This document shows positions 1-6,905 of a DNA stretch of 7,887 nt, piece after piece. Position 1 is the first letter of the stretch; every line of letters starts with the position of its first letter. A program made the position numbers and the translations under genes. Source of the DNA: JALSIF01 sp026981635 [NCBI: bacterium] (GTDB lineage: Bacteria; 4484-113; JALSIF01); assembly GCA_026981635.1 (NCBI GenBank), contig JALSIF010000310.1, positions 1-7,887 on the forward strand, read 5' to 3'. Under the pieces are notes generated by a model, which saw nothing but the letters and a program-made list of their open reading frames with translations, searched no databases and was not told where the DNA came from.

Positions 1-1734
1 TATCATCAAGCTGAAGTGCCGGAGCGGCTGTCAGGGGAGGTTGCCAGACAGCTCCTGGACTTGGCTGAGAGCCAGACCGGGAGCGAACAGCCAGCGGTGA
101 TCTCCAAATACCTGGTTGGCCTGCCCGGCAAGCGGCTGGGGCAGGCGGAGCTGGAGAGATTGCTGGACGAGGAGCCCCTGGCCGGCCTGGCACTGCTGGA
201 AAGGCTCCAGCCAGAGGGTCTGTTTACTCCGCCCACCGAGGAGGAGCTGATCCTGCAGACCATCGCCCGACTGGCCAAGCCCAACCCGCCGGTGCTCTTC
301 CTGACTCCATTGGGTAGCCGGGCGGCGGAACTGGCCGAGGAGCTTTGGGCCAAGGGGGCGCTCACCGTGGGTGATGACTCGGTTGGTGGACTGGTCCGGC
401 TACTTCAGCTCCTGGTCATCCATGCAGTGCGCATCTGCAACCAGCCCCGCTCCGACCCCCAGAGCTTCCGTGAGTTTCAGGACCGCTATCGCTTTGGCTG
501 GGTGCTGGTGAGCCGGGAGCTTAGCCCGCTGGAAAGTTTTGCCCTGGAGCAGATGGCCGGCCTGGGGATAAGAATCCTCAGCCTGAGACGCCTCCCTCTA
601 TCCCCCTCCCTCTACACCCGAGGTAGGGGTGAGACTCTGATAAGAACACTGGACACCTGGATTGAGTCTCGTGCTCCCTACCGCAACTTTGATTTTGAGC
701 GCGATCTAACCACCGGCTATGAGCGCTGGCTGGCCAGGAACCCGGGAAGTTTCCTGCTGGTGAGGAATCAGGGGGGGATTGACGGAGTAGAGACCCGCGG
801 GGTAGGGGCAAGGGCCCTGGGCATCGTGATTGACCTGCCCGAGCGGGATATCACCCTGGAAATCACCGACTACCTGGAAGAGCTGCTTACCCGGCTGGTG
901 GGCAAGCGGTTCTTCGGTCCCGCAGGGGAGGTAAGTCTTGCCGAACATCGGGTTGACCCGGAGGAGGTGGGGCGGGCCATCTATGACTTTCTGAAGTCCC
1001 ACTTCCACCTGGGCAAGGTGGGAGTGAGCGTGGTCTATGACCAGCACCGCCTGGAACAGATCCAGTCGCTGGTCTACTCCTTCCGCCTGCGGCGCCGGGA
1101 CGAGCTCAGGCGTCGCTCGGAGCTTGAGTCTCCCTTCTTCGTTTCCCTCAAGCACTCCCACATCACCCCCGACTACCTGGGCATAGCCACCGCCTCACAC
1201 CCCCCCATGCATGGCGAGCGCTACAGCGAGATCATGACCCGAGCCCTGCTTACCCCCGACCCCACCTACCTGCCCATCAAGAAGGGCCCCCTGCTTGATC
1301 CCCACACCAGGGAGTTTGCTGGGGTAAACAAGCTCTTCAAGCTGCTTACCGATGGGCGAGTTCGCCGGGTCCAGCTCCACTCAGTGGAGGAGTTTCCCCT
1401 CCCCTCCTCCCTCTGCTTTGACAACGCCGCCTTGAGGCTCCCCGACGGCAGGGGGATTGTTCTGGTGGACAGGGACTATCAGGGCAACGTCCCCGGCCTG
1501 GGCAGGATGGAACAGATCGTTGCCCAGATGGTGGGGAGGCAGGTGGCGGGGAGGCTGGGCTTTGCCGACGACTACCTCTCCTCGGACAACTTCCTTCGCG
1601 GTAGCGGGGGCTGGAAACGGGTGGTCTGGCTCACCAGCCGAGTAAAGGAGAAGGCAGGCCAGCGGGGAATAGAGCTTGACCTGCCCACCGAGCAGCGTAC
1701 CGTTTCCCTGACTGGGATTCCCTCCCGGGGCTGA
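1..1734 (+). CDS. Acetyl-CoA synthase (CODH/ACS beta subunit)-like protein lacking A-cluster ligands, 5' partial
   Basis: The frame is open to the left edge. The first possible start is GTG at 16 (572 aa, used for numbering), but the true start is probably upstream because bacterial ACS is about 730 aa. Compared from memory with Moorella AcsB, three regions match. Residues about 130-190 match ACS domain 1 (an IHA...R segment, then a charged RE-Q-DYR-like stretch before a Rossmann-like strand). Residues 240-345 match domain 2. Residues 370-545 match the A-cluster domain, keeping a GVN at 436-438, an LCF at 466-468 and a GGWKRVVWL at 531-539. Normal ACS joins CO, a methyl group and CoA at a Ni-Ni-[4Fe-4S] cluster. 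Here the ligand positions read S377, H380, G389 and H399 (Moorella C506, C509, C518, C528), and S465 and C467 (C595, C597). The frame is long and intact and non-ligand motifs are kept, which argues against decay. Acetyl-CoA synthesis is not expected; the actual function is unknown. It may be a regulatory or structural partner of a real ACS, or an enzyme with another metal. Confidence 0.82.
   Translation, partial: YHQAEVPERLSGEVARQLLDLAESQTGSEQPAVISKYLVGLPGKRLGQAELERLLDEEPLAGLALLERLQPEGLFTPPTEEELILQTIARLAKPNPPVLFLTPLGSRAAELAEELWAKGALTVGDDSVGGLVRLLQLLVIHAVRICNQPRSDPQSFREFQDRYRFGWVLVSRELSPLESFALEQMAGLGIRILSLRRLPLSPSLYTRGRGETLIRTLDTWIESRAPYRNFDFERDLTTGYERWLARNPGSFLLVRNQGGIDGVETRGVGARALGIVIDLPERDITLEITDYLEELLTRLVGKRFFGPAGEVSLAEHRVDPEEVGRAIYDFLKSHFHLGKVGVSVVYDQHRLEQIQSLVYSFRLRRRDELRRRSELESPFFVSLKHSHITPDYLGIATASHPPMHGERYSEIMTRALLTPDPTYLPIKKGPLLDPHTREFAGVNKLFKLLTDGRVRRVQLHSVEEFPLPSSLCFDNAALRLPDGRGIVLVDRDYQGNVPGLGRMEQIVAQMVGRQVAGRLGFADDYLSSDNFLRGSGGWKRVVWLTSRVKEKAGQRGIELDLPTEQRTVSLTGIPSRG
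1144..1212 (+). other. Degenerate A-cluster ligand region of the ACS-like protein
   Basis: These bases encode residues 377-399. In acetyl-CoA synthase this stretch has the pattern C-x2-C-x8-C-x9-C, which holds the [4Fe-4S] cubane and, through the second Cys, the proximal nickel. Here the spacing is kept without gaps but the four positions are Ser, His, Gly and His. The gating Phe (Moorella F512) is Ile383. Extra histidines lie at 382 and 395. The second ligand patch, Cys-Gly-Cys in ACS, is Ser-Leu-Cys at 465-467 (bases 1408-1416). The correspondence rests on a hand alignment from memory; the gap-free spacing and the conserved sequence on both sides make it persuasive. Confidence 0.8.
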
Positions 1735-1755
1735 GGACTGATAGAATCGCCTCCA

Positions 1756-2175
1756 ATGAGCCACCACGAGACCATAGGCGGCTTCCTCAACAAGCGGGGC
1801 TACCCCCACCGGGTGCGGGAGCTGGAGGAGGGACTGATCCTCTATGAGGTGGCCTTTGAGGAAGAGATTGATGGCGAGCCCGACTTTCTTATCCTGGTGG
1901 ACGAGCAGGCCGCCCCCCCTTCTGGCAAGTTCATCCTTCCCCTCACCGAGCGGGTTAGCGACGAGCTAAACCGCGAGCTTTTGATGGCCAACCTGGAACT
2001 GGAGGTGGGCTCCTTCGCCCTCAGTGAGGACCCCTCCGGCTATGTGGCTACGGCAGGTTTTCTGCTAGAGGGACTAGGCGAGAAGGAGCTAGAGCGCTGC
2101 CTGGATGGGACGGTGAGCGCTGCGCTGCTCTTCTTTGAGCAGTTTGGCGACCTGGAGGGGGACAGCAAAAGTTAG
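1756..2175 (+). CDS. YbjN / CesT-like (type III secretion chaperone fold) small protein
   Basis: This is an acidic 139-aa protein with no signal peptide or membrane segment, so it is probably cytosolic. Its layout fits the YbjN/CesT superfamily: an N-terminal helix (HHETIGGFLNKRG), a central beta region (residues 25-65), a helix with LNRELLMANLELEVGSFAL (71-89), a further strand (96-104) and a C-terminal amphipathic helix (about 108-131). Members are small dimeric proteins that act as chaperones or modulators; a specific role cannot be assigned here. It begins 21 nt after the stop of the ACS-like gene, in the same reading frame, with no good Shine-Dalgarno in front of ATG 1756 (GAGGA is about 18 nt away). 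Translation may therefore be coupled to the upstream gene. The family call is by pattern only. Confidence 0.6.
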   Translation: MSHHETIGGFLNKRGYPHRVRELEEGLILYEVAFEEEIDGEPDFLILVDEQAAPPSGKFILPLTERVSDELNRELLMANLELEVGSFALSEDPSGYVATAGFLLEGLGEKELERCLDGTVSAALLFFEQFGDLEGDSKS

Positions 2176-2196
2176 GTCAACTGCCAAGCCTTACCC

Positions 2197-2206
2197 AAGG
2201 AGGAGG
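2197..2206 (+). promoter_or_regulatory. Strong ribosome binding site for the PPC-domain gene
   Basis: AAGGAGGAGG lies 5 nt before ATG 2212 and contains two overlapping AGGAGG cores. It is the best Shine-Dalgarno match in the window and fixes the start of the downstream gene. It implies that this protein is translated independently and more strongly than the preceding YbjN-like protein, which lacks such a site. Confidence 0.85.
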
Positions 2207-2211
2207 AAACC

Positions 2212-2649
2212 ATGGAGTATGCCCGCCACGGAGACCTGATTGCGGTCCACCTCAAACCTGGTGAGCGGGTGATGGAGAAGTTCAAGCAGCTTGCCGAGGA
2301 GGCCGGGATTCGGGCCGGCTTCATCCTCGGCGGGATCGGCATGCTGAAGGAGATTGAGCTGGGCTACTTTGTGGGAGAGGGGAAATATGCGACCAAGACC
2401 TTCAGTGGTCCCCACGAGCTATTGGTCCTGCACGGTAACCTGAGCCGCTACCAGGACTCCCCCCTGCCCCACATCCATGCCATCTTTGGAAAGGAAGACT
2501 ACTCCACCTTCGGCGGTCACCTGGTGGATGCGGTGGTGGAAATCACCCTGGAAGTCTCCATCCTTGACCTCACCGGGTCGGTCTCCATGGTGCGCCACCT
2601 GGACGAGCGCTTCAAGCTTCCCGAGCTCTGGGTGGGGATAAGGGACTAG
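2212..2649 (+). CDS. PPC/DUF296 domain protein
   Basis: This 145-aa protein consists of a single PPC (plant and prokaryote conserved, DUF296) domain at close to the normal length. Visible family marks are the early GERVMEKFKQLAEEAGI helix (17-33), the GFILGGIGM loop and strand (36-44), an ELLVLHGNLS strand (69-78), the PHIHA motif (86-90) and GGHL (101-104), followed by the long VVEITLEVSI strand (108-117). H87, H89 and H103 form the conserved histidine set that may bind a metal. Plant versions carry AT-hooks and bind DNA; bacterial stand-alone PPC proteins are trimers whose role is mostly unknown, and no AT-hook is present here. It is 36 nt downstream of the YbjN-like gene, probably in the same operon, and has its own strong ribosome binding site. 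Confidence 0.87.
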   Translation: MEYARHGDLIAVHLKPGERVMEKFKQLAEEAGIRAGFILGGIGMLKEIELGYFVGEGKYATKTFSGPHELLVLHGNLSRYQDSPLPHIHAIFGKEDYSTFGGHLVDAVVEITLEVSILDLTGSVSMVRHLDERFKLPELWVGIRD

Positions 2650-2661
2650 GTAGAAGAAATC

Positions 2662-2677
2662 CCAGGACAACTCCTGG
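2662..2677. terminator. Hairpin between convergent genes, possible bidirectional terminator
   Basis: CCAGGA-CAAC-TCCTGG forms a perfect 6-bp stem with a 4-nt loop in the 39-base gap between the PPC gene (+) and the thioredoxin/NHL gene (-). Read on the minus strand it is followed by a moderately T-rich run (GATTTCTTCT), as expected for a weak intrinsic terminator. On the plus strand the tail (CCTTTGCCC) is poor. It most likely ends the minus-strand transcript. Confidence 0.45.
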
Positions 2678-2688
2678 CCTTTGCCCGA

Positions 2689-4989
2689 CTAAACGGGTGG
2701 CAGTTCGGCGGTGAGCCTCAGCTTCTCGTCAGCCTGCTTGGGATCGTCCACCACGTGGGCCTCCACCGGGAAGGTGAGCTCTTGGTGGGCGCAGCTTGCC
2801 GGCCCCGGGTTGGAACCGTTCTTGCAGTAGTAAACGTCCACCTTGACCACAAACTTGCAGCTGCGGCCCGGCTCAGGGAGGCAGGTGGGGATTACCGAGA
2901 CCATGGAGACGTCGTGGATGTGGTGGTAGGGCACCTCCAGCACCTGGCGACTGAAGTTCACCCCCGGCTCCTCAGAGTAGAAGGTGACCTTTAAGGGGAC
3001 ATCCCGGTAGAAGTGGTAGCCGGGGGGTAGTTTCAGGTCAAGCTGGAGGTTGATGCTGCGGCCCTCAAAAAGGTTGACGCTCACCCGCTCAAAGCGCTGG
3101 CCCGGCTTCTCCGAGACCTCGTCCTGGCGGGGATAGCTTCCCGAGACGACCGGTGAAGAATGGGGAAGAATGCGACCTATTCCTTTCACGGTAAGGGAGG
3201 ACACCTCCTTGCGCTCAAGGTCAAGCAAGCGGATCCGGTGGTTGTTGGTGTCGGCCACCAGAAGCTTTCCGCCCAGCCAGGCAAGCCCGCTGGGCTCAAA
3301 GAATCTGGCTCTCTCGAACCCTCCATCAAGCTCACCAATACTACCACTCCCGGCGAGGCTAATAACCTTACCCGTGGCCGGGTCAATCCGTTTAATTTTC
3401 TGGTTGAAGGTGTCAGCAAGGTAGAGCACCCCCTCCCCCGCCACGATCCCCAGGGGGTGGGTGAAGCGGGCCTCGTTTCCCACCCCGTCCCGGTCGCCAT
3501 ACTCCTGGTAGTATCCCCCCGCCAGGGTGGTTACCCTGCCGCTGGCAAGGTCAATCTTCCTTACCGCGTTGACCTCACTGTCGGCAACGTAAAGGGCACC
3601 GTCCAGGTAGGTGATGCCTGAGGGCTGGGCGAACTCGGCAAAGCGGCGCTCGCCGTCCACCCTCCCCTCCAGGGAGCTTCCCGCGTAGTGCTCCAGGCGG
3701 TTGGTGGAAAGATTCAGTCGCCAGATGGTGTGGTTTCCCGCCATGGCGATGTAGAGGAAACGGCCCTGAGGCTGATCCACCAGCACCAGATCCCAGGGAG
3801 AGGTTATTTCCACCTTGAGGGGATCATCCCCTCCCCTGCCCGGCCCCATAAGCTGGCGGCCCGTCCCCGCCACCGTCTCTACCACCCGGCGGCGAAGATC
3901 GGCCCGGCGGATGAGGTGGTTGCCGGTGTCTGCGATGTAGAGCTGGTCCTCCTCCGGGTCGTAGGCTAGCCCCTGGGGGCGGTTGAAGCTTGCCTCGGCG
4001 AACTTCCCGTCCTCCCTGCCAACTTGACCTGAGCCGATCACCGCAAGGGCGTTTCCTGCAAGGTCGGTGACCACAATCCGGTTGTGGCCGCTGTCGCTGA
4101 TAAAGATGCGCCCTCCTCTCTGGTCCACCTCAACCTTGCCAGGGTAAGCAAGCTCCTCCACCTTCCTTCCCAGGGCCAGGCTCTCAAGCGGGAGGGGCGA
4201 GTCGGCAAGCAGTCCCTGCTCCCCAAAGTAGTTCAGTCCCTCCTCAATGAGGGCCTCTATCTCGTCGTAGTTGCCCTCCCCCAGCCAGACCTTGATGACC
4301 TTGCCGTCAGGGGAGATGAGTACTGCGGTGGGCCAGGCGCGGATGTGGTAGGCCCGCCAGATGGCAAAGCGGCTGTCCACCGCCACCGGGTGTCTAATTC
4401 CCATCCGGCGCACCGCCTCCTCCACCACCTGGGGATCCTGCTCATAGTCAAAGGCGGGAGAGTGGACTCCAATGAAGACCACCGGCCGGCCGCTAAACCT
4501 CTCCTCTATTTTCTTCAGCCCTGCGATGAAGTGGTGGCAGTTGATGCAGCTAGAGGTCCAAAAGTCAAGCAGAACCATCCGTCCACGGAGCTCTCCGGCA
4601 AGACGGAGGGAGGCACCACCGGTGTTGAGCCAGGCTACAGCTCCCTCAAGTTCAGGTGCAATGATTGCCCTGGCCTCAAGCATCCTCCTGAGCTCTGCCC
4701 TCACCCTGGGCTTGTCAAACAAACTCTCCCCCTCCTTTGATCCCCCGATCTGAGGGCCAACCCGCAGAAAGCCCCAGTTTAGTCCCACCACCAGCAATAC
4801 CCCGAACACCACCAGATAGGCCAGCAGCTGGCTCAACAGGGGCTCCCGTACCGCTTGGGGAGGATGCTCAGGCCGGACCAGATTGGGGTCTTTGGTGTAG
4901 TACTCCTCGGGCTGGGGACTGCCCCCCCGGATCTCGGTGAACTCCAGCGGGTCCCGGGGAGGTGGCGGGGGAGGAGACTGGGGCTTCAT
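2689..4989 (-). CDS. Membrane-anchored thioredoxin-like / NHL-repeat protein (NHLRC2 type)
   Basis: Domains in order (766 aa): a proline-rich N-terminal tail (residues 1-50, with six prolines at 6-11), one membrane helix (51-70), a TlpA/thioredoxin-like domain (about 110-255), a six-bladed NHL propeller (about 280-600) and a C-terminal beta domain (about 635-748). The thioredoxin domain has the CxxC pair C148-I-N-C151 in a WTSSCINC context and a cis-Pro (W219-P220). NHL blades carry repeated (Y/L)(I/V)AD-x-x-N-x-(I/V) motifs. The C-terminal domain resembles the DsbD N-terminal fold and has four cysteines (703, 711, 722, 733) that could pair. The order matches human NHLRC2 and bacterial relatives. 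The bulk probably lies outside the membrane and takes part in thiol-disulfide exchange; the substrate is unknown. Start: the frame stays open into the upstream tRNA gene, so the first ATG beyond the tRNA (4989) is chosen, although its Shine-Dalgarno is weak. Confidence 0.88.
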   Translation of the reverse strand: MKPQSPPPPPPRDPLEFTEIRGGSPQPEEYYTKDPNLVRPEHPPQAVREPLLSQLLAYLVVFGVLLVVGLNWGFLRVGPQIGGSKEGESLFDKPRVRAELRRMLEARAIIAPELEGAVAWLNTGGASLRLAGELRGRMVLLDFWTSSCINCHHFIAGLKKIEERFSGRPVVFIGVHSPAFDYEQDPQVVEEAVRRMGIRHPVAVDSRFAIWRAYHIRAWPTAVLISPDGKVIKVWLGEGNYDEIEALIEEGLNYFGEQGLLADSPLPLESLALGRKVEELAYPGKVEVDQRGGRIFISDSGHNRIVVTDLAGNALAVIGSGQVGREDGKFAEASFNRPQGLAYDPEEDQLYIADTGNHLIRRADLRRRVVETVAGTGRQLMGPGRGGDDPLKVEITSPWDLVLVDQPQGRFLYIAMAGNHTIWRLNLSTNRLEHYAGSSLEGRVDGERRFAEFAQPSGITYLDGALYVADSEVNAVRKIDLASGRVTTLAGGYYQEYGDRDGVGNEARFTHPLGIVAGEGVLYLADTFNQKIKRIDPATGKVISLAGSGSIGELDGGFERARFFEPSGLAWLGGKLLVADTNNHRIRLLDLERKEVSSLTVKGIGRILPHSSPVVSGSYPRQDEVSEKPGQRFERVSVNLFEGRSINLQLDLKLPPGYHFYRDVPLKVTFYSEEPGVNFSRQVLEVPYHHIHDVSMVSVIPTCLPEPGRSCKFVVKVDVYYCKNGSNPGPASCAHQELTFPVEAHVVDDPKQADEKLRLTAELPPV

Positions 4990-5019
4990 TACATTAGGGG
5001 CCCATTTCCAGACCTGGAC

Positions 5020-5107
<88 letters not shown>

Positions 5108-5120
5108 ACGGTCAGGGTTG

Positions 5121-5148
5121 ATTCTAGCGCTCCCGCCGGTGCCGTCAA
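5121..5148 (-). promoter_or_regulatory. Sigma-70-type promoter of the tRNA-Leu gene
   Basis: On the minus strand, -35 TTGACG (5148-5143) and -10 TAGAAT (5126-5121) are separated by 16 nt. Each hexamer differs from consensus at one position. The -10 element ends 13 nt before the first base of the tRNA, so transcription would start a few bases upstream of the mature 5' end. No other promoter is evident before the thioredoxin/NHL gene, which may use this one. Confidence 0.8.
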
Positions 5149-5203
5149 CAGTCTCCGCCAGACCCAGCGGGACAAGATTTACTACCCCCGGCAGGGAAAA
5201 AGC

Positions 5204-5232
5204 TTGCTAGCTTGGGGCAAAGGTGTTAAAAC
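5204..5232 (+). promoter_or_regulatory. Putative promoter of the envelope operon
   Basis: On the plus strand, TTGCTA (5204-5209) and TAAAAC (5227-5232) are 17 nt apart. A TG one base before the -10 (5224-5225) makes it an extended -10. It lies about 50 bases ahead of the chosen start of the AMIN/SPOR-like gene and diverges from the tRNA promoter. The -10 is imperfect, so the call is moderate. Confidence 0.5.
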
Positions 5233-5279
5233 TTTGTGGGCAGGTGTTAGCAACCTGTTGGCACGAGGGGGTGTCGGTG

Positions 5280-6026
5280 ATGGCAGGCAGGCTGAGAAAT
5301 GGGCTTGGCAGACTGTTTTCGGCTCTCCTACTTGCTTGGTTGTGGATGGCGGGGGCGGCGACGGCCGGCCCATGGACATCCCCCGGTCGAGCGGTGGCGG
5401 GAGGCAGACCAGGAGTTGTAGCAACCATAGAACAGATCCGCTTCGGACGCCACCCCAACTTCCACCGCACGGTGCTTGACCTGGTGGCCGGCAAGGCGGG
5501 AGAGACCCACAGCTATCTAGGCCTCCACCCTCGCTACTCCATTGAGTATCGCGACTTTCCCAGCCGGCTAAACATCTACTTTGAGGATGTCTACGTGGAG
5601 CCTACCACCAAGGTGATGAGTAAGCACCAACTACCCTTTGAGCTCATTTCCGACCGCACTGGCAAGGTGGTGAAGCTGACTCTCTTTCTGCCCGGACCCT
5701 CCGAGTTTCGGGTGATTGAGGTTGACGACCCGGCCAAGCTAGCCATTGATATCAGGCCGGTGAGCAACCCTTCCCCAAAAAAGAGGGTCTATGCCATCCA
5801 GGTCTATGGCTTTGCCAGTCTGGACGATGCCCTCAGGGTGCTAAGTTCAGGCCAGCTTGACCGCAGGATGTTTGACCTCTTTGTGGTTGAGGGTACCCCT
5901 CTCATTGAGGCGGCCCTGACCGACTACCAGCTAGCCAGCCGTCTGGCCCTGGAAATTGAGGATGAGCTGCCGGGGGTAAAGGTGGTTGTAAGCGAGCGCA
6001 AGGCGGACAGCCTGCCGGTCATCTGA
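5280..6026 (+). CDS. Secreted AMIN-like / SPOR-like cell-envelope protein
   Basis: ATG 5280 is preferred because GAGGGGG lies 8 nt upstream and the product (248 aa) then begins with a normal signal peptide: MAGRLRNGLGR, a hydrophobic core LFSALLLAWLW and a small-residue cleavage region AGAATAG near residue 30. GTG 5223 would add 19 residues that spoil this signal. Residues about 47-158 look like an AMIN-type beta domain (an early IEQIRFGRHPNFHRTVLDL stretch, then alternating strands ending in LAIDIRPV). Residues about 159-240 resemble a SPOR repeat (RVYAIQVYGFASLDDALRVL, then FDLFVVEG, a helix, and VKVVVSE at 223-229). Both families bind peptidoglycan or attach envelope enzymes to it, so a wall-binding role outside the cytoplasmic membrane is likely. 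No catalytic domain is visible. Both domain calls are by pattern, and SPOR is the weaker one. Confidence 0.62.
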   Translation: MAGRLRNGLGRLFSALLLAWLWMAGAATAGPWTSPGRAVAGGRPGVVATIEQIRFGRHPNFHRTVLDLVAGKAGETHSYLGLHPRYSIEYRDFPSRLNIYFEDVYVEPTTKVMSKHQLPFELISDRTGKVVKLTLFLPGPSEFRVIEVDDPAKLAIDIRPVSNPSPKKRVYAIQVYGFASLDDALRVLSSGQLDRRMFDLFVVEGTPLIEAALTDYQLASRLALEIEDELPGVKVVVSERKADSLPVI

Positions 6027-6054
6027 GCCGAGGGGAGACTAATATTTCACCAGG

Positions 6055-6336
6055 ATGAGTGACCAGACCCTAGGGGTCCTGATCATGTCCCTCAGCCTCG
6101 TGGTGCTGATGATCATCTACTACCGGAGTAAGGTGCGGATGGCTGGCCGGATTGAGCGCTTCATCCGCGAGACCGAGATGCTCTCCCAACAGGGGAAGCG
6201 GGTAAGCGGAAAGCTTAGCCAGGAGCAGCGCCTGAGGAGACTCGCGCGGGGAAGACTTATCGGGGTAGACCGGGGCTACCTCACCGAGCGGGAAAGAAGA
6301 CTTCTTCGTCAGCTTGATAGGGGGGGCCATGGCTAG
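6055..6336 (+). CDS. Small single-pass membrane protein, hypothetical
   Basis: This 93-aa protein has one N-terminal membrane helix (about residues 5-22, LGVLIMSLSLVVLMIIYY). A strongly basic, helical tail (23-93) follows, rich in Arg, Glu, Leu and Gln (for example EQRLRRLARGRL and TERERRLLRQL). By the positive-inside rule the tail is cytoplasmic and may bind nucleic acid, lipid head groups or a partner. I do not recognise the family. It starts 28 nt after the AMIN/SPOR-like gene with only a short AGG next to ATG 6055, and it overlaps the next gene by 8 nt, which suggests coupled translation of the two membrane proteins. Confidence 0.7.
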   Translation: MSDQTLGVLIMSLSLVVLMIIYYRSKVRMAGRIERFIRETEMLSQQGKRVSGKLSQEQRLRRLARGRLIGVDRGYLTERERRLLRQLDRGGHG

Positions 6337-6835
6337 GCCGGACAAGCGAGGAAAGAGAAGATTCAGCACCCGAGGCAGAGGAAGGCGGCTGGGTTGGCCC
6401 CGGGTGGTGGGAGAGCTGTTTCTCATCTTGCTTCTCAGCTTGCTTCTCCTCTTCACCTTGGGGGTGGGGGGGATAACCTACATGCTCGGCTTTCGCATCC
6501 TGCCCAAGATAAACACGGTCAGCTTTGACGAGCTCACCGCCCGCATCGCCACCTATCAGCGCTACTTTGACTCCCTGGCCGAGCGGGGAGCGGAGGTGAT
6601 CTACGCACCCCCCTATCAGGTTGAGGGAGTGCGCTACTTCTCCTGGACGGTGCGGGAACCGGGCAAACAGGGGGCAGTGATCTACAACTGGAAGTATGAG
6701 CTGGAGACGGAGGAGTTCACCGCCCTCACCAAAGAGGCCTATCATCTGGACCAAAGGCTGGGCTTTCGCTCCAAGCCAGGCTTTAGCGAGGGAGAACGGG
6801 AAGCGGTGGCCGAGGCCAAGGGAGAGGGTGAATAA
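6329..6835 (+). CDS. Single-pass membrane protein with small extracytoplasmic domain, hypothetical
   Basis: ATG 6329 is chosen (168 aa). It follows a GGGGGGG run about 3 nt upstream and overlaps the preceding stop in the sequence ATGGCTAG. TTG 6314 in the same frame is less likely. The N-terminus is very basic (residues 1-25, many Arg/Lys), then a membrane helix spans about 27-53 with a Leu-rich core. Residues 54-150 form a mixed alpha/beta domain with YQRYFDSLAERGAEVIYAPP and several aromatic strands (VRYFSWTVRE, VIYNWKYEL), predicted to lie outside the membrane. The last 20 residues are charged and low in complexity. I recognise no family. Its position between an envelope protein and a lipoprotein gene suggests a cell-envelope role, by inference only. 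Confidence 0.72.
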   Translation: MARPDKRGKRRFSTRGRGRRLGWPRVVGELFLILLLSLLLLFTLGVGGITYMLGFRILPKINTVSFDELTARIATYQRYFDSLAERGAEVIYAPPYQVEGVRYFSWTVREPGKQGAVIYNWKYELETEEFTALTKEAYHLDQRLGFRSKPGFSEGEREAVAEAKGEGE

Positions 6836-6905
6836 TCACCTCCCCGGTCGGGTCTGTTAGATTGGTGAAGTGACCCCCACACCCAGACAGGCAAGGCTTC
6901 CGCCC

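Larger units (their letters stand above)
5108..5279. other. Divergent intergenic region
   Basis: This 172-base gap separates the minus-strand tRNA from the plus-strand envelope operon and holds both proposed promoters (5121-5148 and 5204-5232). The two elements are about 55 bases apart and do not overlap. I see no convincing operator, riboswitch or small RNA in it. Confidence 0.6.

Noticed and set aside
706-1161. A 151-codon minus-strand frame inside the ACS-like gene.
   Set aside because: The plus strand in this span encodes conserved ACS domain 2 sequence, and the antisense product has no recognisable features.
1-1734. The ACS-like gene as a decaying pseudogene.
   Set aside because: No internal stop or frameshift is seen over more than 570 codons. 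Motifs outside the metal site are kept and the spacing of the ligand region is unchanged, which fits functional divergence better.
1732-1734. TGA at the end of the ACS-like gene as a selenocysteine codon joining it to the next gene.
   Set aside because: No convincing SECIS-like hairpin was seen just downstream, and the YbjN-like protein has a plausible own start at 1756.
3160-3621. A 153-codon plus-strand frame opposite the NHL propeller, and similar long frames at 4084-4740 and 4937-5479.
   Set aside because: They lie antisense to, or across, well-supported genes in GC-rich DNA, show no recognisable domains and have low-complexity Pro/Arg/Gly-rich composition. They are shadow frames.
5008-5017. 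Near-palindrome CCAGACCTGG between the tRNA and the thioredoxin/NHL start, considered as a terminator.
   Set aside because: The stem is about four pairs with no T-run, so it is too weak to separate the tRNA from the gene.
6843-6852. Short inverted repeat CCC-GGTC-GGG after the 168-aa protein, considered as a terminator.
   Set aside because: The stem is only three pairs and no T-run follows, so it does not support termination before the lipoprotein gene.
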